Below are positions 14,260-25,900 of a DNA stretch of 64,000 bases, piece by piece. The position numbers were made by a program, and so were the translations under genes. Each line of letters begins with the position of its first letter. The stretch's first letter is position 1. The notes under the pieces are model-generated. The model ran no database searches. It saw only the letters and a list, made by a program, of their open reading frames with translations, and was not told where the DNA came from. The DNA is taken from NCBI GenBank assembly GCA_025345505.1, contig JANVCC010000130.1:7086745-7150744 (forward strand), in the 5' to 3' direction. Source of the stretch: Todiramphus chloris collaris (taxonomy: Eukaryota; Chordata; Aves; Coraciiformes; Alcedinidae).

Positions 14260-15232
14260 CTAGCCAAGTTGGGCCACACATGTTCATTTTTGAGGACCAC
14301 TAAGGATGCAATTGATCTTCACCTAACTGGCAGACAATGTTTGGTCTGAATAGACATTGCCCATACAATGGACACATTTGATATAAATTATATTACTCAA
14401 TTTGAAACCCCCACTATTCTGTGAGATACCACTCTGCAGTTTCAACTGAATAAGGTTTCATAATCTGTTCAGGAAGAGGAAGGCTAGTGTGAAACTAGTT
14501 TAAAGGGAATAAAGCCTATGAAAAGAATTAATGACACCAGTACTACCAATATCTCCTAATATAAACATGGCAGTCAGAGTGAGTCAGCTGGGTGGAGCAA
14601 ATTGGCCAGCAGATACTCCAGGGAAGGGATCTGGCCCCGGAAACTATGGCCTGGTTGGCCAGTAGGCAAGTGCTTTGGGCATGCCAGGGAGCCATGCAAG
14701 AGGACAAGCAGGCATGATCAAGCCTGGCAAGATTAGGTCAAGTGAAACATTGTATAAACATGATTGTACAGATCTCATCACCGACAGTCTCCATCAATTT
14801 ATCATCAGCCTGAGCATCCAGAGTTTTGCCACCCTGGTGCAGATCCTCAGTTGAACAAACAGGCGTGACGTACTGAGCCCTAAGTCCTGTGGCTCTAACA
14901 TTGCCTGTGTTACCTGCAGATACCTAAGTGAAACGCTTTTCCTTGGTGAAGAGAATACAGCCGAGCACCTACCTCGGATCCTGGCCTGGATCAGCAGCAC
15001 AGGCACTGGGTCCCTCATTGGCGAGGAAAAAAACCCACTACCACTGGAGAGCTAACTTAGATGGGTTGAAGCTCATTGCCTTATCTCTGCAAATGGAAGC
15101 ACTGAGCTCTGTGCTTGGGCTCTTTAAAACAACTCCCCCTCAAGCATGGCCTCCTAGTTCTCCTCAGTCAGTAGCAACCTGAATTTTCTCTCATTGAACA
15201 GTTTTAATAGCTTGTACAAAAAAAAAATAATT

Positions 15233-15248
15233 TTATATATATATATAA
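15233..15248. repeat. (TA)n microsatellite
   Basis: About eight TA units following an A-rich run. Likely length-variable. Confidence 0.85.
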
Positions 15249-17749
15249 AAGTTAAATCAAGCAATGGTCTTAGCACACCATTTAGCACCTGGGTACACTT
15301 TAGCTCAGTTACAGGCAGAAACTTCTAGAACCCAGGGGTCAAGACAGAGCAAGGGGAAAACCATCATTGATTAACTGGTTTTTTATAGCTCTTTTTAATA
15401 TAGAGGCCCCAGAAACTCTGCCATACTCAGGAGCTGCTGTCTACATCCAGTGTGACAAGACTCAGTGATGTGCTTTTGTCAATAAGTACACACACTTCAT
15501 GCTTACTTGCTTTACTTAAAGTACAAATCATAAATAGTTGTATGTGACAAATTCCCCAATATTGAACCTTCACGGCTGCCAAGCAGCATGCTGCAGAACA
15601 GAACAAGGAGGGCTATAATTTTCTTTTCTTCATTTTGTTATTTGACCTTCAGTTTTTCAGTTGTCCTTGGATCAGTCTGGAACTAAATATAGTCATTTCA
15701 GCATTATTTATATGTTTAACCCAAAGCTACCCACATGTGTCAGGGGACTATCATAACACTGTTCTGAATTATTTTAACAGCTTATTTTAAATTGGAAAAT
15801 GTGGTTTTTGAAAAACCATTGTCAATTAATTACGATTCCACAAACTCCTACCAACTCTCTTGTGTTTTGTAACAATTTGCTCAGAGCCTATAAGACAAAG
15901 CCTCCAACTGGCTCAGAGAAAGCTCTTGAAACTGTCCAGCCTTTGAAAACGCTGACTGATCTTTAAATTAACACATTGATAATGATTTTGGCCACCAGCT
16001 ATTTACAAACGCAATGAGATTTACAAATAAAAACCCCGTAGATGGATCAGCTACATCCTTGGGGATTAGCAGCCATCAGAGCTGAAATGTCCCCTACTGC
16101 ACTGTATCTCCACAAACTATTTGGAGTGGGAACCAAAACCCACCACTTTCAACTGAAAGTTGTTCATGTCTGACTACATACAGTAATTCCTCCTGAAGTG
16201 AGCAATATATTTTTCAGTCAAAAGGTCTTTGCCAAGCAAGGAAAAGGCAAAACAGCCACTGTAATGAACCTCCGTGAAACCTTGAGAAAGGACATTTTCC
16301 ACCTCAGGTAGTGGTTCTGTGGTATGAATGCCAGCTACAGAGCTAACCAAAGCAGCAAAGAGCTGGGTGGGTGGGTACCCATACACGCACACAATTTCTA
16401 TCACACAACAGCAATTTCCCCCGTATCATCACAATTCTGCAAACAGCATCAATTTTCTTTTATTTACATAACCAGTGAGAGCAACTTCTGAGAAGGATTT
16501 ATGGTGCAGCTTGGGTTTCTGTGTGGGTTGCTCTTTTACTGTATCAATATTATGTTTAACAACATTTTTCAGTCAGAAGAAGGTTCATGTGAAAGTTGAA
16601 AGGTGAGATAATTATTTCTAACTGTTCCCAGGTAAGAAAGATAAAAAGCCCAACACTGTTTTATCAGTTGTCTAAGCAATGTAAGCCAAATTCAGGCTAT
16701 GAATTTAAAGGGCTTGCACTGGTAAATCAGCTCAGAGCAGTCATTTAAGAATTCAGAATTTCTTTGATAATGAATGAGACAAGTCATCCATGTAAACTTT
16801 ACTGAAACATTTTTAAATCTTACAGTCAGCTCTATAACTTGGCACAAAATAGTGTCACCCAGAACAAACAGTTATTGCCCCCAACAACTGGGACAAGATT
16901 TCTGACCCCCATTCAGAGTCAAATTTTCAAAAGAACTGAGCACCTAAAATATTTTGCTTCTTTGAAAACAAAAAAAAGTCCAAAAAAAATCCAACCAAAG
17001 AAGCAACAAACAAAAAAAGGTAAGCTATGTTACAAGGCTTATGATTCATTTCCTTCAAACTGTGAGTTTGAGCTGCATAGATACAACAAGCCTAAACACT
17101 CAGACATAAGCAAGTCACCTTGGGAAACACGTTCACAAATAAATATTTTTAAAAACTGATTCGTGTGCACTTCGTAGTTGGTGAAATTTTTACTGAACTT
17201 GTGTTGCTGCTCTGTTAACTCAAACTTAATACAGAAAAGTGAACGTGGAACCAGATGAAGTACAGCTTATCTTCTCCCAGTAACACAGCAGAAATGGTAT
17301 TAATTACTTGTCGTGCAATCCAATTAATTAAATCAAAATTGTCTGATGTGCCCACCTCGGTCCAGATCAGATCTGCGTGCGAGAACAATCCAGTGCTGAG
17401 GATCATGAACCTGCAGCCTGAGAGCCACAATGCCAGATACTGGAGTGGTGTGGAGATACTGCAGTCTTTCAAAACCGCAGAACAGCCGATCAACAGCAGA
17501 ATGGAGATATACAGGGCAAAACCGAGGTGGTGTCATAAAATACATTCAGGGTCAATAGCTAATGTCCCTGTTATAAAAGTTCTATTGGTTTTACCCAAGG
17601 TTATTTCCTTAGCTGCCAGAAGTCATTTGGCTAGACATGGGATAAGGGGGTTGCTTTGGGCACTGAGAACAATCTCTCTATCCAAGGATCACATCAGTTA
17701 TGTTCTGCTGCTTATTTAGAAGCTGCTTGTTCTGAGTCACTTGCTACGT

Positions 17750-17802
17750 ATTTATATATAAATATAAATGTATACATATGTGTGTACATACACGTATACT
17801 TA
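17750..17802. repeat. Degenerate TA/CA/TG-rich simple sequence
   Basis: Alternating purine-pyrimidine sequence (TATATA, ATACATATGTGTGTACATACACGTATA style) directly before the first 49-bp hairpin repeat copy. It is imperfect and probably an old microsatellite. Confidence 0.6.
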
Positions 17803-17803
17803 C

Positions 17804-17852
17804 AGGGTGTTTACACAAAAGCTCTCGGGAGCTTTTTGGATGAGAAATCACA
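17804..17852 (+). repeat. 49-bp hairpin-containing repeat, copy 1
   Basis: Begins AGGGTGTTTACA and contains a perfect 8-bp-arm hairpin, AAAAGCTCTCGGGAGCTTTT (17817-17836). It aligns without gaps to a second copy at 20490-20538 in the same orientation, with 43 of 49 bases identical. Flanks of the two copies do not match. The family is unknown to me. A short miniature transposon fragment or a duplicated conserved element would both fit. Confidence 0.7.
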
Positions 17853-20489
17853 GTATTTTCCTTAAGTTCTAAACCATGCTTTATCAAGGCGACCAAAAGA
17901 AGTGTTGCCAAATTTTACTGTCCTCCTGCCTCGCTTCTAGCTTCAAATTTCTCCACGTCTCAGAGGCTACTGACTATTTATGGAAAAAAAAAAAAGACAG
18001 TCCTTTAACCTAGTAATGCTCCAACTGTTATCACCTCTCCTTGTCCCTGTGAGGATAAATACTACTCCCTCTGACCCTAGTTTAGGAATATCTGGCTTAG
18101 CCCTCCTCCTCCTGTAAAGAAGCACATCTCAGGAGAGGGAGATGAGCAGAAAGAGACTGCTGAGATACGAGACATCTGCAGCTACAGCTCTGCCTCTGCC
18201 GACGTGTAACTGTTCCCAAGCATGTAAGACCTTGCCATGCACTTTATGTACCAGCTCCTCATCCAGCACCCTCTGCTCTTTCTCATGCCTGCTCTCCTTC
18301 CATGGTGCTGCTGGGTCTCACACTCCACAGTGCAGCTTTTGGCCATTCACCTGAGCCTCTGAACTGTCCACCGTGGCCAAACAACAGTAGGAAAGCCAGA
18401 GGTGCCATCAATCAAGAGCTTCCAACAGGCTGCAGGAGGCATTTCTCATTGCCTTCTGCCAGACTCATTCCTGCAATAGACTTGTGCATGACCACAAAGC
18501 CATGGCAGGACCAGAGAAAAACTCCTCGATGACACGTAGACACGTGCAAGCACACACAGGGCAGCAAACTCCAAGCAAGTGTTTTGGCTGTACCCTCATC
18601 CCCACCATGTTTATGAGGTATTCAAACTCACTCAGATTATTTCTACCACTCATCCTCCCATGGACAAGAGACTAAACCCATCCAGAGTGAAGATACAGCA
18701 GCTGTGACTGCAAGGCTCCTTCAGCATATCCTATAGAATTCCTAAGCTATACGCTCTTAAACAACCAAAGATCTCAAGTCTATTAGTAATCTCATTATTA
18801 CGGCATTGTAAAAGAAAGAAAGAAAAAAAAAAAGGGTGGGTTTTTCTTTATGATGGAGCTGCCACTGTCTGGAGGAAACCTGTGTTTTGCACACACAGAA
18901 AGGCACACACATATTTCATATGGTGCATTGCAAGCTGCACAGAATAGAAAGCAGCTGGAGGAAAATGGCTATAGAGAAATGGTTCTCCTGGGCATCATCT
19001 GTTGATTTGTTTTGTTTATAGAAGGAACGAGATTTTTATCTCTGCTCAAAATATAAAATGCTTTCATGGCACTGAGCTCACTGCTTGGCTATGCTCTCAC
19101 TCAGGAACGTAAATAANNNNNNNNNNGAAAAATGTCTGTCCATGATACAGTCAAGGCTTGCAAGAGGAACTGAGACACCAGCTATCATGAAAATGAGGGA
19201 CTCCGTACCATGCTGATTAATAGCTTGCTTCTACCAAAGCTGAGGAGGCAAGTTAGGGAACAAACTACTCAAATCCCAGAGTCTCAAATCCCAGCCTGAG
19301 TCCTGGCAGGATGAACATCCTTACACTGCAAATACACCAGTCCTTACGAGATGCATGGTCTGCTAACGCACAGACTCTCATGGGCTGTCCACCATGTTGT
19401 GCCCACAGTTAACATTCCAGGTCCCCTCTGAAACCTTGCTGAGGGGGGATTCCTCACCCCTCTGTGCCTGACACCCAAAACACAATGGTCTTTTTCTTTC
19501 AGCAACAGGGCGACATGTCCTAGGAGAACACCAGACATCTGGTTTTCCACTTACGTTGATAGCACTGCCATTTGTATTAAGCCAAAGTCATGTATCAGGA
19601 AAGGAAACAAATCGTAAAACCACAGAATTATTAGCAGTAGCTAAACTTTTTAAAATTTAAAAACATCACTACTGAGGATAGTGTCCAAACTGTGAGAAAT
19701 GACCTGAGGCCTAAAATGTTCTGATAGACAATCAAAGTTTAAAATACTATTCTTCTGAGATCTGAAAGGCTGAAGCTTAGTTGCCATAGCTAGGAATAGT
19801 CATCAGAAAACTGAGGATCTTTATCTTTGTACCACCTATTCTTAGCTCTTAAGAGGAGATGCGAGACAGCAAGTCAGATACATATCTAGAAGTGAAGACT
19901 ACTGAACACCACTCCAAAACAGCCTTGCTTCATTAGCTACAGAGTGGATTTGAAGTCTTTCTGGAACTACCAAAAGGTGTTTGCTCTTCATAAAGCTGTA
20001 TAGTCAGTCACTTGGCCAGAGCTCTGACCTACAGAGGAAATACTTGGGCAATGCAGAGTCCCGTGCTGAGTACAATGCATCGTAACTTTCAGAGATGTGA
20101 AACAGTCCAGACTGTTAGTGTTTTACTCACTGAAATTTATTCTTTAACAAACATACAGCTTCTCTGTTTTCCTACCATGAAGCCTATACAGAGGTCTCTC
20201 TTGGAGAGACTGCTGCATCTCAACCCATGATGAGTATTTCAGAAAGCCTTAAAATTGAGGTTTGTTGAAGTCTTCAGAGAGTAAAAAGATCACATTGATA
20301 TTTGAAGAGTTGGAAGAAGGCCCCTGCATTCTTGACCACCATCACTCTCTGTCCCTCATGCTAGCATGCAACACTCTGAAGATACTTTAGCTGCTCCTTC
20401 CTCTCCCAGGGTGGCTATATTTCATGTCACTCCCACATTTCAAACCACGTGCCTCAATGACCTCTTCATCTCATTATAGCTCTACTGAG
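17853..20489. other. Non-coding stretch between the two 49-bp repeat copies, probable TBXAS1 intron
   Basis: Contains short poly(A) runs near 17.98 and 18.82 kb and the sequencing gap at 19117-19126. No exon or transposon was recognised. Confidence 0.4.
19117..19126. other. Assembly gap (10 N)
   Basis: Ten N bases. A fixed small number of N usually marks a contig join of uncertain true length, so local spacing should not be trusted. Confidence 0.98.
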
Positions 20490-20538
20490 AGGGTGTTTAC
20501 ATAAAAGCTCTTTGGAGCTTTTAGGACGAGAAACCACA
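20490..20538 (+). repeat. 49-bp hairpin-containing repeat, copy 2
   Basis: Partner of the copy at 17804-17852. The hairpin is kept (AAAAGCTCTTTGGAGCTTTT, 20503-20522). Two of the six differences between copies fall in the loop and none in the 8-bp arms, which suggests the stem was part of the ancestral element. The similarity stops sharply at both ends. Confidence 0.7.
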
Positions 20539-22552
20539 AACATGCATGCACAGATTACATTAAATTTATTGCTACTGAATAAGTTAAAAGAGTACTTAGG
20601 GTTAGAGGTTCAAAACTCTGCCAATAGTTCTCATCCAAGAACATTCATACAGCAGGAGCTTGTGATCATACAGTTACCAATTACCCATCTCCTCTGAAGT
20701 CCACTGCCTCTTCATCTTTCCTGTACCCCTCAATGCCTAATAAGTATCACAAAGTTTCTACTACCTGAGAGGAACTATTCTTTCCAAGGAAGTAGACTTC
20801 GCTTTGTCAACACAAGCCTACAGCCACTGCCCCATGCCCTATTCCCAACATACATCTCAGTTCAGCTCCCTTTCTTCAGCCTCAACTTTCCCAAACATAC
20901 TTGACCTCTGTTTGTAATGACCCACTTCCAAATTCATATGCACTCACATCCTTCTGTTCCCACTCATTCTTCCCAGTCTTTCTCCAGCCATTGCTGGGCA
21001 TTCAGCTTCTTTTCCTAGCCAAGAAACAAAGCAATTTGCCCTTTCCCTTGCTTATTGTTTCCTTAGTAAACTCCAACAATCCCACAAGTTCTGCAGAACT
21101 GTGAAAGAAGAAACTGGCCAGGGAAGAACCTACCAAAGGAATGGATACAGAGAATCTACCACGTGCAAGATGACCCCTGCGTTAAAACTCTAGTATCCCT
21201 ATTGATCTGCAAAGTCACTCCAGTCATAGAAAATGCATGTGAAATAAACACACAGAACTTAAAAGAAATTGTCACCAGAGTAAGAAATGGCATATAAAGC
21301 AAGGGAATGAAGAGAAAAACAGTGAACACCATTTTCTCAAGCTTCTCTGCTATTCCTGTGAAAGTGAAATAAATGCATTTCCAGACCTAAGTCAGAAAAT
21401 ATATTGAGTTCTTTCTGCTGGCTGTTTCTCAGCAGTTAGGTTCTGGACATGTCAAGGAGAACTGATAAAAGACAATCTCTTAATAATATGTCAATATTTT
21501 GTTTTAAATTAGTTTTCAGACAGCTCCATTAAATACTATATAAAATTTTCCTACAGAAGAGTTCGGCATGGCAATCAAAGGCATTCATTACCAGCAACAA
21601 GGACAAAACACACCAAACATAGTTGTTGACAAAGCTTCCTGAAAAGACAAAAAAGGAGTGAAGAAGAACATGGGCAATTTTCTTTTAATGATGGGAGCAG
21701 TGTTGAAGGAGACAAGGGAGAACACAGTTTTACTTCTCAGCACACTGAGGAAGTCTCACCTGGCTGGCAGGACACTTGCTCTGCTATCTGAAAGATGTGG
21801 AGTGACAAGTCCACGCCCCTTGGAGAACAAAACTAGTCACTCTAGTGCAGGGCAATAAGAGGAACTGCCAATACGCTCCCCTGGGGTTCAGGGGGATAGC
21901 AGAGTTCATGACATTGGTCAGAGGAATTACAGCTGTCCTAAGGGGCCCCTCTAAGCCTGGTAATTAAATGCACAGACACAGCAAGAGGCAGCCACTGCGC
22001 AATAGGATGGAGTGCCCTGCTGCTCACACAGGCAGAGCATTCTCTTCAAGGAGGTTGTTTACACTGCCTTCTTTCATCATCTAATTTCAGTTCCATTTAG
22101 TGAACTAAGAGCAGTGTGTTAAGTTCCTCAGGTTCCTAATACAGTCAGTAGATGGAGGCAGGAGCTCCTAAAAGCGAATTCAGAGCACCCAAAATTAGTT
22201 TGCAAGGTGCCTGAATATCTCCATGATAAACAAAGCAATCTGCACCAAAGCAAAGAGAAGATCAGAAATTAAAACCACAGCTCTAGTCCAGAAGACCTAA
22301 GTGAAGCCTGAGATGACTCCCGAGCAGAAGCTGTCTGAGGAAGAAGACAGACTAATTCCCTCCCCTTGCCAATCTCTCCTGCTTGTGCAACCTAATCCAG
22401 ACCAGACCCAGTCCATTCCATGTCCTGCAGGAAGGGAAAGTAGAAATGGGATTGACCAAGGGCTTCATCCAGCTCCTGTTAGCCTTGTGGTATTTGTGAC
22501 CATCAGCCAGCTTTGCAAAATGCTTCACTGATCTGGAGATGATGCCAGAAGA

Positions 22553-22602
22553 TCTCTCTCTATATATATATATATAGATAGATATCTATCTATCTATCTA
22601 TG
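22553..22602. repeat. Compound (CT)n(TA)n(GATA/TATC)n microsatellite
   Basis: CT units are followed by about eight TA units, then GATAGATA joined to (TATC)n. The GATA and TATC parts are complementary, so the tract can fold into a hairpin. It is likely polymorphic. Confidence 0.85.
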
Positions 22603-22909
22603 CACACTTGTTTCATGAAAGGAAGTTAACCTAACCCCATAAGTCTACCTTAACATACTATTGACACTATAATCCCCATGCACTAAAACCCAAATGTGCT
22701 TGAGAGATTTTATGGGGAGTGGAATGACAAGGTTTACGGAAAAATGAAGACCAGGAGGAATTAATAGGCTGGAGATTTACTCCTTTACATGGAGCTGTCA
22801 GAGTAAAATGCACCTTCACAAAAGCAAAAAAAAAACAACCCACAAAAACAAGCCAAGAAGCACTTGACGGTCTTCAAATAAAGACAGCTGGCAATGTAAT
22901 CACTGTATT

Positions 22910-22960
22910 AAAAAACAGACAAACAAACAAACAAAAACCCACACAAAAAACCCCACAACA
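22910..22960. repeat. A-rich (CAAA)n microsatellite
   Basis: CAAA units (ACAAACAAACAAACAAA) within A- and C-rich sequence. It resembles the other (CAAA)n tract at 44.59 kb. No element end is attached. Confidence 0.75.
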
Positions 22961-25900
22961 AACTTGAACATAAGAGGCCTCTGAGTTTTGCAGTGAACTG
23001 CAAGCAAGCAAAACCAAAGCTGCACAGCACTAGAGACTGAGCTACATTTATCAGGATAACTAAGGTGTTCCAACAGCCTTTGAGGACATCCAACAGAATT
23101 TAACTCTGAAGATGCAAAAGCAATGATGGAAAACTGTTCTGCCTTTCCCTCTGCCAAGAAAAAAAGAGAACTTTGTTTACCTAAAAGAAGCATAATCAGG
23201 GCACCGAGTGAACTTCATTCTGGATGATCAAATCTACTTTGTTGTCAGAGAAGGGAAGGATTTAGTCATTTGTGGTGTGGCACTTTTCCAAATTATAATT
23301 CAGTAGCTTACTCTGCTCCTTCTCAGGCTCACCTAGAGATGCTTGATTTAGCTCAAAGATGAGGCCATATATTGCACAGCTGTGGGATCAAATTATGTTT
23401 GACACGTTAGTGGGAATTCCAGATTTGCTTGATGTAAAGCTGCGTGACAAAGACAATTCAGAATATGTTATTTTTTTTCTGTCATAAACAGCAGTTTGCT
23501 GATGTTTCCTGTTGAGTCAGATCCTTCTAGCTTTCATAATGGGACATTAGAATGAAGAGGAGGGAAGCAGAATGACTTCCACTGACATAATGGCCATTTT
23601 AGGGGGAAAAAAAACCAGCTGGCGTTAACAGAATTAAAAAAAAAAACCCAACAAAAAACTTCTCTGCCTTCTGACCCTGTAAACCTGATGCGGAGTTCAC
23701 TGGAAACTGAGAAGCTACAGGGTTATAACAGGGGAAGACTCATTAGGGACCGTAAAAGCAGAGCCCAGCTCTGAGGTCAACCACCTCTGTGGGAAGGATG
23801 TGCAAGCACCGAGGAGAGCTCAGCAGGCAGAGACCAGCAGCACTCCTGGAGCACCAGCCCCTGCGTGCTCATCACCTGCACAGCCATGCTTTCTGCCAGA
23901 GATGGAAACAAGCACGCTTCAACATTTGATGGTGAGGATGCCCCGCAGCCTCTCAACTCCATGAGCCTGACGTGAGAGCAGAGCTGTACATCTCTGTATC
24001 TGGCTGTATGTTGGCGCTCCATACCCAGGGCTGTTTTCAGCCATAGTGGTCCTTGGAGACCTGGCCCTTTGATGGCAGCAGTGACAGCTGGGAAAGTTTG
24101 GATCTACCCACCCACGGAAGGTGGTCTTTCCAGAAAGGATCCAAGTTTTGTACTGCTTGATACTTGATCTGTCCAGAAGCATTATTTGGAGGGATAATCT
24201 TCCTAAAGCATTAGGGAGAATAACCTGCTCAACCTATGCCTGCACTCAAACCATAAGCCTAGAGCTTTAGCAAACATCTTTTGTAAATACTGGTTATTTG
24301 AGGAGCAAAAAATGGTGCAAGATCTAGTTTTAGGTGGCATCTAGTTGGAAAGAAAATAAAATACCTGAGATCTATCTGATCTAGGTTTTGCCTAATTCAA
24401 GCCCAAACAGCAAGGTTCTGCAAAACCATAATGAAGTTTTATTTGGAGTCAAATTATCTCTAAACTCACTCTTTCAGAGCCCTTTCTGAAACCACAGGTG
24501 TAAAATAATGCCAGAAAATAAATGGTATTAAAGTCACTTATATCAAAATACTACCTGTCTTGAGATTAACTTCTGGTGTGGTGTAGTACAGGTATGGTAC
24601 TAACTGATGAGCTCCTAACACATGTTGACCCCTACGGCTCGGTATCTCTTGCATCTAAGTGGCTTAAGGCCAGAAGAAAAAGATATTAAGTTTAGTTTAC
24701 ATCCTTTTTGATCAGAGACTGCAAATGCTTTGGGTCCAAGACCGACTACTTATGCAACAGGTGGACAGCATCTAGATCCAGTGGAACCCAAATCTCTCAA
24801 TCTCTATACTTTTCTATAACACAAGTGCTCTTTAATATTACTTCAATGCAAAAATGGCATCTTTCTGAATGATTTAACTTTTCAGAAACAGACAAGAATG
24901 CCACTAGTGTATGTTTTGCTATGTTTGAAAGCATGCAATTAGACGCGTATCTCACAAACATAAACAAACACCTCCCAGCCAACCTCCATGTTTCTAAAAA
25001 AACCCAGGTTTGTTTAGACAAGGAGTTGATAATCCAGTTTGAACACAGGTATCTGAATGCTGTGACAGCTGCTTCATAATGCTAAGCTTATGGTACATTA
25101 AACTTTAAAGCAAGATAAACTCCTGCTTTCACTTTATCAAACATCTTCCCAGACAGCAAAAAGAAAGAGACAAAGCAATGTTTGCAGCTACACCCAAGCA
25201 TGGGATACCCAACTCAGCCTATGTTTGAAATGAAAATGAACAATATGTTGCACAGATACACTATTGTATTTTTCAATAGACAATATCACTGGGATTTGTA
25301 AATGTTAACCTCATTCCTCCCTTAAGTGTTTGTTTTTATTTCATGCCTGGAAAAAAAACCTGAGTTTCACACAGATTAAGCCAGTAGAGACAGCAGTCCT
25401 TGTAACTGAGAAAGAAAGTGCTCTTCAAAGAAACTGCTGTGACAATCAGTTTGGCTAGTAGAAATCACTGGGGGTGGGAGGGACATGGACAAGTTTTAAG
25501 AGTGCTCAGCCTTGTGCCACTGCTATTACTGAATTTATGCATTTAGCAATATTACGTTTTTGGTTTGGTTCTTTTTTGTGGTTGGTAAAGCAGTAATTTC
25601 ATTGTCTATCACAAAAGTAATGAGGTAGCAACAGCCATCAAACATACGAGATCTGCAAGAAGAGAGTTTGACCTACGAAGAACAAGTAGTAAGGATGGGG
25701 AAAGTAGTGGACAACTAAATCCTTCAGGAAGGGAGAACAGCAAGCAGGCTTGAGTGGCCTGTTAATTTAACAGACTACCAAAAAAAGCAGCCTCATGTTT
25801 GTCCTTCGTTTTTCAAATCTACAGAGACTACGTACCCAAAAGCTTCTCTTTTCTTTATACTCCTAACATTAAATCAACTACCTTATAAAGCTTCTCCTTA

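Larger units (their letters stand above)
14260..17803. other. Non-coding stretch, probable TBXAS1 intron
   Basis: Includes a (TA)n run at 15233-15248 and an AT-rich, homeodomain-like patch near 15.8 kb. A segment at about 14.56-15.06 kb is somewhat richer in CpG and has a TATAAA-like site, but it was not identifiable as any element. On the minus strand, 17215-17534 is open in one frame with a hydrophobic peptide (see findings). No gene is called. Confidence 0.4.

Noticed and set aside
14560-15060. Possible LTR-like segment with a TATAAA site and a CpG-bearing end
   Set aside because: No matching second LTR, no clear TG...CA ends, no primer site and no family I can name. Composition alone is not enough.
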